Source of the DNA: Ananas comosus
Taxonomy: Eukaryota; Streptophyta; Magnoliopsida; Poales; Bromeliaceae
DNA length: 64,000 nt
Reading direction: 5' to 3'
Assembly (NCBI RefSeq): GCF_001540865.1
Contig: NC_033630.1
Span: 8,526,083 to 8,590,082, forward strand
Shown here: positions 1 to 11,020 of the stretch, piece by piece
Layout: each line of letters starts with the position of its first letter
Numbering within the stretch: position 1 is the first letter of the stretch
Made by a program: the position numbers and the translations under genes
The notes under the pieces: model-generated
What the model was told of the DNA's origin: nothing
Databases searched by the model: none
The model's input: only the letters and a program-made list of their open reading frames with translations

Positions 1-1733
1 ACCTGAAAAATGGTGGGGGGGTGAGAACATGTAAACATGTCTCCCCCTCGCAGTGGGTACCGCAAGTCGATGAAGGCGATGAGTACTCACCGGTACAAGA
101 AGAGATAAATAAAGTCATGAGCAGATATCACAAATACAGTAGCAATAATATTGAAAGGAAAGAGAACAGTAATAGAACATATAACTACCGCTACTGTAAG
201 TAGAACATAATGCATACATGGATATCATAACTACAGTAGCAATGATGTAGGGGTAAACAACATTGCAAAGGAATATAACTAGCCGCTATTGTAATACAGG
301 ACAAAGTGCAAATATGCATCAATCGGACGATCAGTCCCAAAAAATACCCAATCAAGAAGCTGCCATATCGGTCCAAAGACCTCAGGCAATGCCACTACCG
401 CTCTAGCAGGGATGTGACACGAGCAAATGACCGCTGGTGTCTCCCAGGGATATAGCCCAGCAATAGGCCGCTGAGCTCACGGGTCGGATGTACGACCACT
501 TTTTCAGAAAATAACACTCTCCTACGGTGGATCAAACCGCTAGTGTACGTGAAATGCATATAAGCATTGGCGATTGATGCAATATGCTCAATAGCCCACT
601 ATCGGCGGATAGCCGAAGAAAAGTCCAACAAAGAGTAACCGACCAACTAAGTCAACCTCTATCTCAAGGATAGAGCAATATCAGAGTAACTGACTAACCA
701 GGTCATCCTCTATCTCAATGATAGAAAAAATATTACCGACCAATCAGATCAAACAGAGCAAGTCATGCAATAGACCACTAGAAATGTCACCCACCACGAA
801 GTCAAATAATGTAAAATAATGTCATGTAAGGATACTAGTGTCACCGACTATGAAGTCAACCAAAGTCAAGATCGTCTACTATAAACATGTCATGGTTGAG
901 TTAATCATCAGGAATACCGCTCTACTATAAAATCATGACCATATGAAATAGGAGTACCCGTAGAGCAACGAACTACGAAGTCAAGTGGTATACGAAAGCT
1001 CAACCAACATTAAGTAAATGAAAAGAGGTAAAAAGGGTAGAAATCACTGAGCAAGCACCACTTTAGACTTCGGATCGAAGTACCAACCTGTATAAATATC
1101 ACACCTGTCCTGACTGCGCAAGATCGTCAACCGGACCTATGGAGGGTCCACTGGGTCAGTATCTAACTCACAATAAGAAAACACTAAACTCACAACCCCA
1201 CAATTAATCCCACGGGAATTAGTTTCCCAAATCCAACTGCCGTAACTCGCCGGAAGTCTCGAAAATCGCACCGGGACTCCACCGGGCCCACGAAGTGTCC
1301 CGGAACTCACCGACTCGCGCCACGAGTCACCCGTTGACATACAACACCATAATAAAGGTGTCCTGGCAGCAAACACGTAAACTCACATCGAAACGATTAT
1401 CGTTGAATAACTATTCCTATCCGGGTTCCCGAAAGTGTCAATTTCAACACCGAAGCCCACCATCGCTCACCCGTCGTCTCCGAACCCACAAAACGACGTA
1501 AGTAACCAGCTAATAAGGCTCAGCGGCAAGGTACATTATATTAAGGCATCGTCGGAAGAAATCCGAACCGAAACCGCGTTCCGTCAGCGAATTTCGCCAA
1601 AAAACGAACAAGAAATCGATATTCGATTTTCGCAAAGGCCTCAGACCTTGGACAACTAGTCCAGAGATCAGCAGACACCGGCACACACTACCCACAGCAG
1701 CCACGAAGTGTACATTTGCAGAAAAGTCCCTAC

Positions 1734-1771
1734 AATCACATAAAATCACATTTATGTGATTTTATGTGATT
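1734..1771. repeat. Perfect palindrome, 18-bp arms with 2-bp spacer
   Basis: The left arm 1734-1751 (AATCACATAAAATCACAT) is exactly reverse-complementary to 1754-1771, with TT between them. It could form a cruciform or RNA hairpin. It lies inside the LTR-like sequence. No function is assigned. Confidence 0.85.
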
Positions 1772-2370
1772 TTTGGGGTTTTACGGCTTGACAGCACAAA
1801 CCGAGGGTTTTCGAGGCTGGCCGAGACACACACTGATAGGTCTCAACGTGCCAGAGGTCGTGCTCATGATCTGGAGCATGGCCGTCCATTGTGGAGAGCG
1901 CGGGAGTGTCACTAAGTTCAGCGAACTACGCGCTGAACCTAAACTGCACTTAACTCGCAAATCGGGGGCTTGTTGACCCCAAAGGAGATGAGCATGATGA
2001 TTGGCACTGATTAAGATCATCATGCTAACTTCTGAAAGCGTCGGGGTGCCCTCGGGTCGCCGGAACAGTGACCCGAACCCAAAACGATGCACACAACAGC
2101 TTAAATAAAGCTTACCGGGTCACTAGAGCTCGGTTGGTCGATGGCGGCTGGACGGCGGGTGCGCCGGCAACAGGTGGTTCTGGCCGGTGTGGGGAGGACG
2201 GCGCTTGCGTCGGTCGACTATGGGAGGCAGCCGGAGGGGCGGTAAAGCAAGGCGAGCCCGCACGGCTAGGGCTCGGGCTCAGGGAGCGGCGGTGGCCACG
2301 GTGACCGGCCGGGCGCGCAAAGGCGACGGTGACAGGTTGCCGGAGGCCGGAGGGAGGCGGCGCTGCCGGT

Positions 2371-2700
2371 CCTAGGCGGCGGCGGCGTGAGGGAAAGGAT
2401 TTGACACACGCTCGGCTCGAACTTGCTCTAGGTTGCCTGCAGGTCTCCAAGGTGGTGACGATGGCGTGCGGGGACGACAGCGACCGGCAGGGGAGGTCGA
2501 CGAAGGTCGGAGGGAGGCGGCGTGGTCGGCCCTAGGCAGCGGCGGCGCGAGGGGAGGGAGTAGACTCGACCTCGGCTCGAGCTAGCTCGGGTTGGCCACA
2601 AGTCACCCAGATGGTGACGGTGGTGCATGGGGACGGCGGCGACCGGTAGGGGGAAGTCGCCAGAGATCGAAGGCACGGCCACGGGAGGTTCCCGAGGTCG
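2371..2700. repeat. GC-rich 160-bp tandem duplication
   Basis: Two imperfect units begin with CCTAGGCGGCGGCGGCG (2371) and CCTAGGCAGCGGCGGCG (2531), 160 bp apart, inside a GC-rich island at about 2110-2840. Each contains a CTCGGCTCGA core and a GGTGGTGACGATGG-like end. The long open frames on both strands here reflect base composition, not conserved protein. Confidence 0.7.
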
Positions 2701-3340
2701 ATCAGCCCTCCAAGGTGGCTGCTCGGACAAGGTGGTGAAGGTTGATGATGGAGGGCGTGCTTGTAAGGAAGAAGCGACCGATTCCAACGGCTGGCGGCGT
2801 GCATAGGCAGTCAGGGTGCATGCGGCTAGGGTAGGGGGAAATGAGGGAGGCGGCTAGGGCTCAACTCGGGTTGCTAGAGGGCTAGGGTTAGGGTTTGCAT
2901 GCTGAACCCTAAAGCCTACATACATATATCAAGTGAAACTTGCGTGATAGCCTTCCGATGCTCCGTATTTCCAACCAAGTCTCTCGCATTACGAGTATTT
3001 TGCGCGTACACATCTCGACGTTCGAAATCACGCAAAATGGTACATAAAATATAGGGAGTTTTGAGAATTTTTCGTTTTGCCACTTTCGACCCCTTCTCGA
3101 TCTTCGAGCGATATCAAGAGATCCGTCTGTTGGATTTGCGAATGGACTGCGCCAGCGCATTCAGTACGACCGGGGCATCGAAATTTCTACTTTGTTTCGC
3201 CAGATTTGGTCGCCGATTTGTGATGAAACCTATCCTCTCTCAACACCCCAAATATACCCCTATATATATACACACAAAATTCAAAATTCAAATTCGAATT
3301 TCCTTTATTAAAATCTCAGATATTACACATTTTCAGTAAT

Positions 3341-4872
3341 TGTCACACCTCGGGGTCCTTTTTTGAAAGCCAATTCGAAATCGGGCTATCTTTATAAATC
3401 AAAATAAGCAGAAAACTGTCCTTCTTTTTATTTAAAACCTCAACCCCCCAGGGTGCAATAGATCTGCCATAAATACAGGAGATTTCCAAAACAAACGGAT
3501 AGAGTCTCCCCTATATTTACACGGTATGTCACATGTACAATTGTCAACCACGACCTCCACTCACACAAATAATAATCACGAGTCACAAAGGTTATCATTT
3601 CACAAGTTTCACATCATACAGCTAGCCGTCCTTAGTCACAACTGTTCTACATCAATTTCACATTCATTCATACTAGTTGAAAATGTCTCCCACACGAAGA
3701 CTTCATTTGAAAACCTAACTTCAGCAAAAAATCACGAAAAATCATTTTGGAAACTGTCCCCCACCGTGGGACCTTTATTTTGGAAAAACGCTACCACGAG
3801 GGGTAGAAAGTCTCGAGAAAATCGTTTGAAAGCCATTTTCCATACAAAAACTTTTATTTTGAAAACGCTACCACGATGCGTAGAGTACCACGTTCGAAAA
3901 CTGATTCCAAAGCCACAAAAATCCCAAAACCATTAGTATCCAAAATCTTGAGTATCCAAAACACATAAATACATCACCCAAAAATCTGCAAGTGTAAAAC
4001 ACCAACTGATCCACAAGTATCATCTACTATCAAGTGTAGGGGTAAACTATACTATCACCTATATGTCTAATGCTATGTATGAAGTAATTAAGAACGTATA
4101 CCGTAGATCGAGACCTCTATGACCACCCACTAGTTACGGCCTCACGTTGCGTCCCGACCAATCCCACCCACGTCACCTGAAAAAAGTGGGAGGTGAGAAC
4201 ATGTAAACAAGTCTCTCCCTTCCAGTGGGTACCGCAAGCCGACGAGGGCAAGCTATATCCATCGACAAATTGAGGGATAAACAACAGTAGTAACAAGTAA
4301 ATTGGGTATGATAACAATAAATAACGTTCACCGATAATCACCAAAGATTGCTACTACTTTAAAATGATGTAATAAGGCAACAGCCAAATAGTCAAACTAG
4401 TGCAATAGCAATGATAACTGAACTGACAACAACCGTAATAATGGTACGAATAATCGCTACTGCAAAGAGAGATAGAGAAATGACTATGGGTCAACTGCAA
4501 CTGATAGCACAAGTATACCCAATCTATACTGTCGTGTCGGTCTAAGCACCTCAGGCAAACCACAACCGCTCTCTCTAGCATATAACCCTAGCAAATGGCC
4601 ACTGGGCTCACGGGTTGGCAACCAACCACTTTTTGGAAAAGAACACCTTCCTGCGGTGGATCAGACTACTGGTGTTCGTGAAATGCAGTCGAGCTGTGGC
4701 GATCAATACGAATATGATCAATAGCCAACTGTCAGCGAATAGCTGACAATCTCTGCCCCTCAAGGCACACTGACCAATAGGTCATCGAACTGTAAGGGAA
4801 CACGAGTACTGACTACTCATGTCAACTATAAAAAGAGAAAAATGAAACTACAAGACACTAAATTGATACACT
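3341..4872 (-). repeat. LTR-like sequence, copy 2 (truncated)
   Basis: Begins TGTCACACCTCGG, the plus-strand face of an LTR ending ...GTGACA, 13 bp after copy 1 ends. Its second half (4165-4870) repeats 1-770. It is cut off on the right by the Tourist-like element at 4876. No primer-binding site lies between the copies, so they are probably two separate solo or truncated LTRs in tandem rather than the two ends of one element. Confidence 0.5.
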
Positions 4873-5052
4873 TTAGGGTGCGTTTGGTTTGAGTTATCCT
4901 GGCAGGATTACAGGCAATCCTGCCAGGATTACTGTGTTTGGTTCATCCGCTATGTAATCTAGTTATTAATGTAGCATTACAAATCGAGCAGGATTACACC
5001 GAAAATATTAACAAGAGGGGGGTCGTGTATCTTACATTACTGAAAACCTGTA

Positions 5053-5205
5053 TGTAACGACCCAGCCCACTAGCAACAATAACTCGTTGGGCCCAACCAC
5101 CGGCCCAAAATGCTTAAGCCCAGTTATTATTACTAGTGTCTAAGTCTGTTATAAACGCAATGACAACCCCTTTCCCATCTGATGTGGGACTATTGGGGTG
5201 TTACA
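5053..5205 (-). repeat. TRIM 3' LTR
   Basis: 153-bp LTR, minus-strand orientation. It is paired with 5367-5519 and differs from it by few substitutions (for example cccagtta/ctcagtta and acgcaatg/acccaata). Confidence 0.9.
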
Positions 5206-5352
5206 GACTCCCCCCGTTAAGGCCCTGACGTCCTCGTCAGTCCAATCACACACAGCCCAAGATCACCAGGCGATGTGAGACTCGTCTCACTAGCCCGTCA
5301 TCCAGACCCTGGCTCAGCCGAGACTCGCCACACATGTCCAGCTGGTGAACCG

Positions 5353-5364
5353 GCTCTGATACCA
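5353..5364 (-). other. TRIM primer-binding site (tRNA-iMet)
   Basis: TGGTATCAGAGC on the minus strand is complementary to the 3' end of initiator methionine tRNA, placed 2 bp inside the 5' LTR. Confidence 0.9.
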
Positions 5365-5366
5365 AA

Positions 5367-5519
5367 TGTAACGACCCAGCCCACTAGCAACAATAACTCG
5401 TTGGGCCCAACCACCGGCCCAAAATGCTTAAGCTCAGTTATTATTACTAGTGTCTAAGCCTGTTATAAACCCAATAACAACCCTTTTCCCATCCGATGTG
5501 GGACTATTGGGGTGTTACA
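5367..5519 (-). repeat. TRIM 5' LTR
   Basis: 153-bp LTR, minus-strand orientation. It has TG...CA termini and is followed by the CTGTA duplication. Confidence 0.9.
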
Positions 5520-5539
5520 CTGTAATACTACATATTATG

Positions 5540-6040
5540 TAAAATGACAATTTTACCCTCTAACTCTCGAAACCCTTTGAATACGTTATTTTAAAAAAAT
5601 TAATTTAAAATTTTGAATTGTCAACTTTTAATTTTTAATTTTTAAGTTTTAATTTAAATTTTAAATTTTAAATTTTTAAATTTTTAATTTTAAACTTCAA
5701 ATTTAAATTTCAAATTTTAAATTTAAATTTTAGATTTTAAATTATAATTTTTAAATTTTTTATTTTAAATTTCAAATTTCAAATTTTAAATTTTAAATTT
5801 TAAATTTTAAATTTTAAATTTTAAATTTTAAATTTTAAAATACAAATTTGTATTTTAAATTTTGAATTTTAAATTTATATTTTAATTTTTTATTTTATAT
5901 ATATTTATATTTAAATTTTAAATTTTAAATTTAGAAATTTATATTTATATTTTAAATTAAAATATTAAATTTATATTTTAAAATTTAAAAAATTAAATTA
6001 TTTAAAATAAAATTTGGTAAAAAAAATATTGTTTGTAAAC
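5540..6040. repeat. AT-rich (AAATTTT)n-like low-complexity tract
   Basis: Almost pure A/T built from AAATTTT/TTTAAA words, internal to the Tourist-like element. No gene is visible. Confidence 0.8.
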
Positions 6041-6294
6041 AGTAAGAAAAAGTTTACGAAATATGACGAAGGGCAATTTTGGAATAGACTATACTTTATT
6101 GTCTAAATTATTAAATTTTATAGACAGAATCAAACATAGTAACGTTATAAATGCTGCAATCCAACATTACATTATTGTATTAAACTAAATGCACTAATGC
6201 ATCGTCAGTAGTAATCTCATTTAGAAATCCAAGATACCTGGATATATCAAAATACTCTGTAATATTACATAACTCGAATCAAACGCTCCCTTAA

Positions 6295-7437
6295 GGGCAT
6301 GTTTACTTCACCGAAAGTGTAGTATTGAAAGTGATACTTTTAAAAAGTGACGTCTTATCGGTTGTTTGGTTTACGAAAGTGAATATAAAAGTTACTTTAC
6401 GAAAGTGGGCTGATAAAGTGAGTTATAATTAAATCTCACTTTTTTGACTTCGGCTCAAAAAATTTGGAAGTCACCGAAAGTGGAGAGCTTAGCTAAGAGG
6501 TTATATTTGGTCTTAACTTTAATATTTAAATTTATTTTTAAAGTTTAATTTCACTTTAAATTTGAATTAAAATTATGATCACATTTTGAATTTTATTTGT
6601 GAATTAAAATTCAACATAAAATTTTAAATTCAAATTTATGTCTTTATATTTAAATTTAAAATTTAAAATTTTATTTTTATTTAAAGTTGAATTCTAGAAT
6701 TTAAATTTAAATTTTTAAATTTTAAATTTTAATCAAATTATTTTTAGTTAAGAACTTCAATTTGAAATTTGAATTCAAATTGTTCCAAGTGTAAATTCAA
6801 ATTATTGACTGAAATTTAAATTTAAAATTCAAAATTTTAAGTTAAAATTCAAATTCAAAATTTAAATTTGTTATTTATATTTAACTTCAATAATGAGTTT
6901 CAGTCTGAATTTGAATTCAAATTATGAATTCAAATGTTCGATTCCAATTATGATTTAAACTAATATTTTAATCTAAATTTAAATATTAATATAAATTGTG
7001 AATTCATATTTGAATTCAAAATTTAAGATTAAAGAGTAAATTAATATATGATTCAAATTATAAATTCAAATTTGAATAAATGTTCTAATTTTTGTGTTGA
7101 ACTTTTATTTTAAAATTTAATTTCTCTTATAAGTTATAACTTAAATTTTAAATTCAAATTGTAAATTAAATTTATGTCTTAAATTTTAATTATAAATTCA
7201 ACTCAGATTTAAGTTTAAATTTAAGAATTCTAAATATTAATTTAAATTTAAAATTTTAATTTAAATTGTAAATATAAGTCGTTTGTTTATATTTTTACCT
7301 CTTTATATATAATTTAATAATCAAAAAATATAAAATTAAAGTTTTAATTTTTTATTTTATAGCAACTAAATAATAAAAGTCACTTTTATAAAGTGACATT
7401 TTCTATTTCGTCGACTTTCAAGTAATCAAATATGCCC
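6295..7437. mobile_element. Second Tourist/PIF-Harbinger-like element, TSD TAA
   Basis: Ends are GGGCATGTTTACTT... and, reverse-complemented at the right, GGGCATATTTGATTAC, flanked by TAA (6292-6294 and 7438-7440). Subterminal GAAAGTG/CACTTTC words are inverted between the two ends. The interior is AT-rich (ATTTAAATTT words) with no coding frame. It begins 5 bp after the previous element and the two target duplications overlap. Confidence 0.72.
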
Positions 7438-7440
7438 TAA

Positions 7441-7655
7441 ACTACGGAATATTAAATTAAGAAAGTGGGAAATCAGGTAAGAAAGTGAGAAATCAGGTAT
7501 TTTGAAGTTTTTCTAAAACAAAAACGACGAAAACGAAAATAAAGAAATACAGCCAAACTGCCTTCCTACCTCCCGACTCTCGAGTCGCGAGACTCCTCAT
7601 TCTTCCCCAAATCTTCCTCAGCTCCTCTCCCGGGCGGATCTCGCTGGCCTCCAAG
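7441..7655 (+). promoter_or_regulatory. COG4 proximal upstream region / 5'UTR
   Basis: This is the 215 bp between the end of the nearest transposon-like element (TAA duplication at 7438-7440) and the COG4 ATG. It contains a small direct repeat (GAAAGTGGGAAATCAGGTA near 7460 and GAAAGTGAGAAATCAGGTA near 7480) and a CT-rich, C-rich leader near 7560-7640 that is likely 5'UTR. No convincing TATA box was seen, as is common for housekeeping genes. The core promoter is inferred only from position. Confidence 0.5.
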
Positions 7656-9362
7656 ATGGCGGTGGCGTCCGCCTCCCATCCTTCCGCGCCGCCGCCCTCC
7701 GATCTGTCTGCCGACGGCCCATCCTCTCCGTCGTCGATCGACTTCGGGTCCCCGGAGGCCCTGTCTCAGATCCGGTGCTTGACGGACGTGGGGGCGATGA
7801 CGCGGCTCCTCCACGCGTGCGTGGCCTACCAGCGCGGCCTCGACCTCCGGCTCGACTCGCTGCTGTCGTCCCGCCCCGACCTGGACCGCCACCTCGCCTC
7901 CCTCCTCCGCTCCTCCCCGCCCCTCCTCTCCCTCGCCCGCTCCGACTCCTCCCTCCTCCTCTCCTCCGCCTCCTCCCTCTCCCTCCTCGCCCTCTCCCTC
8001 TCCTCCCGCGTCCGCCTCCTCGACCTCGCCCGCTCCCGCTCCCTCTCCTCGCTCCGCCTCGTCCTCTCCTCCCTCCACCGCTTCCGCTCCCTCGACTCCC
8101 TCCGCCGCCACCTCCTCCCCTCCTCCCCCTCCGACGACGACCTCCTCGCCGCCGCCCAATCCGTCCACTCCTTCCTCTCAGCCGGCGCCGACGACGACGC
8201 AGACGCCCCCTCCCACAATCCAGATCCCGCTTCCCCCGACCCCGATGCCGACCTCCGCCGCGAATTCCTGGAGCTCCGGCGCCGCCTCGAGTCCCTCGCC
8301 CGCCGCCGCCTCGCCGACGCCGTCGACCGCCGCGACCACCCCTCCGTCCTCCGCCTCCTCCGCCTCTTCCCCCTCCTCTCCCTCCCTGACGAGGCCCTCC
8401 GGACCTTCGTCTCCTACCTCCGCAAGATCGTCGCCCTCCGCTCCCGCCTCGAATTCGACCACCTCGCCGAGCTCGCCGACAATGCCGATCCCGCCGCCGC
8501 AGCAGCCAATCGGCCCGACTTCGTCGGCTGCCTCACCAGCCTTTTCAAAGACATCGTCCTGGCGGTCCAGGAGAATGACGAGATCCTCCGTGAGCTCTGC
8601 GGTGAGGACGGTGTCGTCTACACCATCTGTGAGCTCCAGGAGGAGTGCGACACCCGCGGCACCCAGATCCTCAAAAGGTACACGGAATACCGCCGCCTCC
8701 CGCGCCTCGCTGCCGAGATCAATTCCTACAGCAAGAGCCGCATCCTCTCCTCAGGCGTCGTAGGCGTCGTCGGCGCCATTGAGGGCCCCGATCCGCGGGA
8801 GATTGAAATCTACCTGGAGGAGATCCTCTCCCTCACCCAGCTTGGCGAGGACTACACGGAATTCATGGTTTCTAAGATCCGCGGGCTAGCATCGGTGGAT
8901 CCCGAGCTCGGCCCGCGCACCACAAAGGCGTTCCGGAGCGGCAGCTTCTACCGGGTTGTGCAGGACCTGACAGGCTTCTACGTGATCCTCGAGGAGTTCT
9001 TCATGGTGGAGAATGTGAGGAAGGCGATAAAGATTGATGAGCGCGAGGCAGACAGTCTCACGACCTCAATGGTGGATGACGTGTTCTTCGTGCTGCAGAG
9101 CTGCTGCAAGAGGGCAATCTCGACGTCGAGCATCAACTCGGTGCTCGCGGTGCTGAGCGGGGCAATGAACTTGTTGAGCAACGAGTATCAGGAAGCACTG
9201 CAAGAGAAGATGAGGGAGCCCAATTTGGGGGCGAAGCTGTTCTTGGGCGGTGTTGGGGTGCAGAAGACTGGGATGGAGATCGCCACTGCTTTGAATAATA
9301 TTGATGTGAGTGCAGAGTATGTTCTGAAGCTGCGGCATGAGATTGAGGAGCAATGCACAGAG
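7656..9362 (+). CDS. COG4: Conserved oligomeric Golgi complex subunit 4, exon 1
   Basis: First exon of a two-exon gene, joined to 15414-16043; 569 codons here and 209 in exon 2 give about 778 residues, the usual size of plant COG4. COG4 belongs to lobe A of the COG tethering complex on the cytosolic face of the Golgi, where it captures retrograde vesicles and contacts SNARE/SM proteins (family knowledge). The N-terminus is Ser/Pro/Asp-rich and low in complexity; conserved helical COG4 sequence starts near residue 30 (SPEALSQIRCLTDVGAMTRL) and continues to the exon end (AEYVLKLRHEIEEQCTE). The ATG is chosen because it opens the long frame and has A at -3 and G at +4. The donor is AG|GTAAGT, in phase 0; reading past it gives 21 non-homologous residues and a stop. 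Codon use is extremely GC-rich in the first 900 bp, as in monocot 5' exons. No frameshift or premature stop was seen. Confidence 0.93.
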
Positions 9363-9511
9363 GTAAGTTGGTGCTTTTCGATCTGCTTCTTATGGCCTTT
9401 CTTGCTTTCTGAAATTATTTATTGGTAGAAAAAAAAGTAAACTCTCGCTATTTCTTATAACTTGTTGTGGATAGACTAATGTTTGATTTTCTAAATTGCT
9501 TTAGTCGGTAG

Positions 9512-9700
9512 TAGGGCTGGCAAATGAGCGAGCCGGCTCGCGTTCGACTCGCGTTCGACTCGATATTTGGCTCGCTCGAGCTCGACTCAAAATTAAATGA
9601 GCAGAGTTTGAACAAAAAAAAAGGCTCGAAATTCATTTCAAGCCGAGCTTGAGTTTTACTCGGCTCGTTCGAATTAGGCTTGAAAAGCTCGAAAAGCTCG

Positions 9701-9750
<50 letters not shown>

Positions 9751-10829
9751 TATGTTATCGAAAGTATAGAGGATATGATGCTTTCGATTTTTTGATTTTT
9801 AGATCAACTAATCATTTCTTTGAATTAATACTATTATTATCTTGTAAGGACCACTCAATCTTAGGGATATTATTTAATCCTAGGGGAGACCGCAATCATC
9901 CCAACCATACAATTCTTAATCAAAGGGTCAAAAATTCGAAAATATCAAATCCTCTATATTTTCTATAGCACAATAATTCTACAATATATATATATATATA
10001 TATTGTATTAAAAAATATATAAATATAATATATTTTAATTATATATAGGCTGAGTGAATAATCTGAATTTAGTTAAAATTGGGCCAATATTATTGGCCCA
10101 TAAAAACAAACCCAATAGACAAATAAAAGAGTAAAATTTTACTAAATTTATATATTCTTTCTTTCTTTCTTTCTTTCACATAGCTCTAAATTTTCAGTAT
10201 GTTTCTCTCTTTCTCTTTTTTTGTCTCTCACCCTATGTGGCCAAGCCGGAAGCCTTCTAAGTTACCAAGTAGCAACATATGCCTGCCGGTGCCTATCTTG
10301 CTATTAATTATATGCTTGAGAAAATATACAGAATATTTTTAAAGTAAAAAATTATTATTCATATAAAATTTTAATTTTAGTTATATATGATTGGATAGTT
10401 TAATCCAATATTTATCTATATAATTTATTTATTTTTGACTGTATAAATGAAAATGAATAATATGGAGATTGAAGGCGGAAGAAAAGACATGTGAGGCTGA
10501 AAAGATTAGATATTCAACTCATAAATTTTTTTTTTCATATTATAATACTATATTTTATATAATTATTTTATACTTTGAACTATTTGACATATTTTTGTAT
10601 CAAATTATAGATAATGTTCTATACAAATTAAATTATTGATCGTATGATGTTGAGAATTTCAAGCGGCTCGTTTAGGGCTCGAGCTCGCTCGACTTGAAAT
10701 TAGGCTCGCTCGAGCTCGGCTCGAATTAATTTCAATCCAAGCTTGAGCTTAAATTTAGGCTCGAAATTAATTTCAAGCCGAATTTGAGCCAAGATAAGCT
10801 CGCTCGAGCTCGGCTCGTTTCCACCCCTA
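9512..10829. mobile_element. Non-autonomous hAT element in the COG4 intron, TSD GTCGGTAG
   Basis: The 1318-bp element is flanked by a perfect 8-bp target duplication GTCGGTAG (9504-9511 and 10830-10837). Its termini are inverted and imperfect: TAGGGCTGGCAAATGAGC at the left and, reverse-complemented, TAGGGGTGGAAACGAGC at the right. Both ends are packed with GGCTCGAGCTCG-type subterminal motifs. The 8-bp TSD and TA-G start are hAT hallmarks. No transposase reading frame is present, so the element is non-autonomous. A TA-flanked MITE sits inside it (9748-9982). A (CTTT)n tract lies near 10155-10177. Confidence 0.85.
9703..10005. mobile_element. TA-microsatellite-bounded MITE nested in the hAT element
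   Basis: A core of about 235 bp (9748-9982) lies between two (TA)n tracts (9703-9747 and 9983-10005). Its ends are inverted: GTTATCGAAAGTATAGAGGA at the left, and a similar sequence read in reverse near 9950-9975. The inner motif GGACCACTCAATC...GGGGAGACCGC recurs near 58805-58860 in another TA-bounded unit, so both belong to one family. It resembles Micron-type elements that insert into TA microsatellites. Confidence 0.65.
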
Positions 10830-11020
10830 GTCGGTAGCATCTTTTGCTTCATGCAGCAAGAGGAGAAGCTGAAATTTGGAGTTCTTTGTAGGGCAATGCT
10901 GCCGCTCCGGATAAAACAATTTAGATTAAAACATTTGGAAAATCATATAAAATGGAAAAACTAAGAAATAGAGAAGCACGATATTATTGGTAGTCTCAAA
11001 TATTTAAGAGGCATTCTTAC

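Larger units (their letters stand above)
1..3327 (-). repeat. LTR-like sequence, copy 1 (cut by the window start)
   Basis: Positions 1-770 are homologous, at an estimated 70-80 percent, to 4165-4870 in the same orientation (for example CCAGTGGGTACCGCAAG at about 4222 and its near match at 50-66). The right edge reads ...TATTACA, i.e. TGTAATA on the minus strand, a canonical LTR start. I infer a long LTR of a minus-strand retrotransposon; no coding domain of the element is visible. It contains an 18-bp-arm palindrome and a GC-rich tandem repeat. The open frames within it have no recognisable products. Confidence 0.5.
5053..5519 (-). mobile_element. Complete TRIM retrotransposon (467 bp), TSD CTGTA
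   Basis: Two direct repeats of 153 bp (5053-5205 and 5367-5519), each TGTAACG...GTTACA, flank an internal region of only 161 bp. The whole is bounded by a perfect 5-bp target duplication CTGTA (5048-5052 and 5520-5524). On the minus strand the internal region starts with TGGTATCAGAGC, a tRNA-iMet primer-binding site, 2 bp from the right LTR. A purine run GGGGGGAG abuts the left LTR as polypurine tract. There is no coding capacity, which defines a terminal-repeat retrotransposon in miniature. The LTRs differ at only a handful of positions, so insertion is fairly recent. Confidence 0.93.
4876..6290. mobile_element. Tourist/PIF-Harbinger-like element, TSD TTA
   Basis: Terminal inverted repeats are GGGTGCGTTTGGTTTGAGTT and, reverse-complemented at the right, GGGAGCGTTTGATTCGAGTT. 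A 3-bp TTA duplication flanks it (4873-4875 and 6291-6293). The element is interrupted by a complete TRIM retrotransposon (5053-5519). Much of the rest is AT-rich filler. It has no transposase. Confidence 0.75.

Noticed and set aside
2068..2804. Overlapping GC-rich ORFs on both strands
   Set aside because: They follow a 160-bp tandem repeat and base composition; no domain or homologous pattern is visible.
7566..8462. Long minus-strand and alternate-frame ORFs over COG4 exon 1
   Set aside because: They are antisense or shifted shadows of a GC-rich real exon, with Glu/Gly/Arg/Pro-run composition and no conservation.
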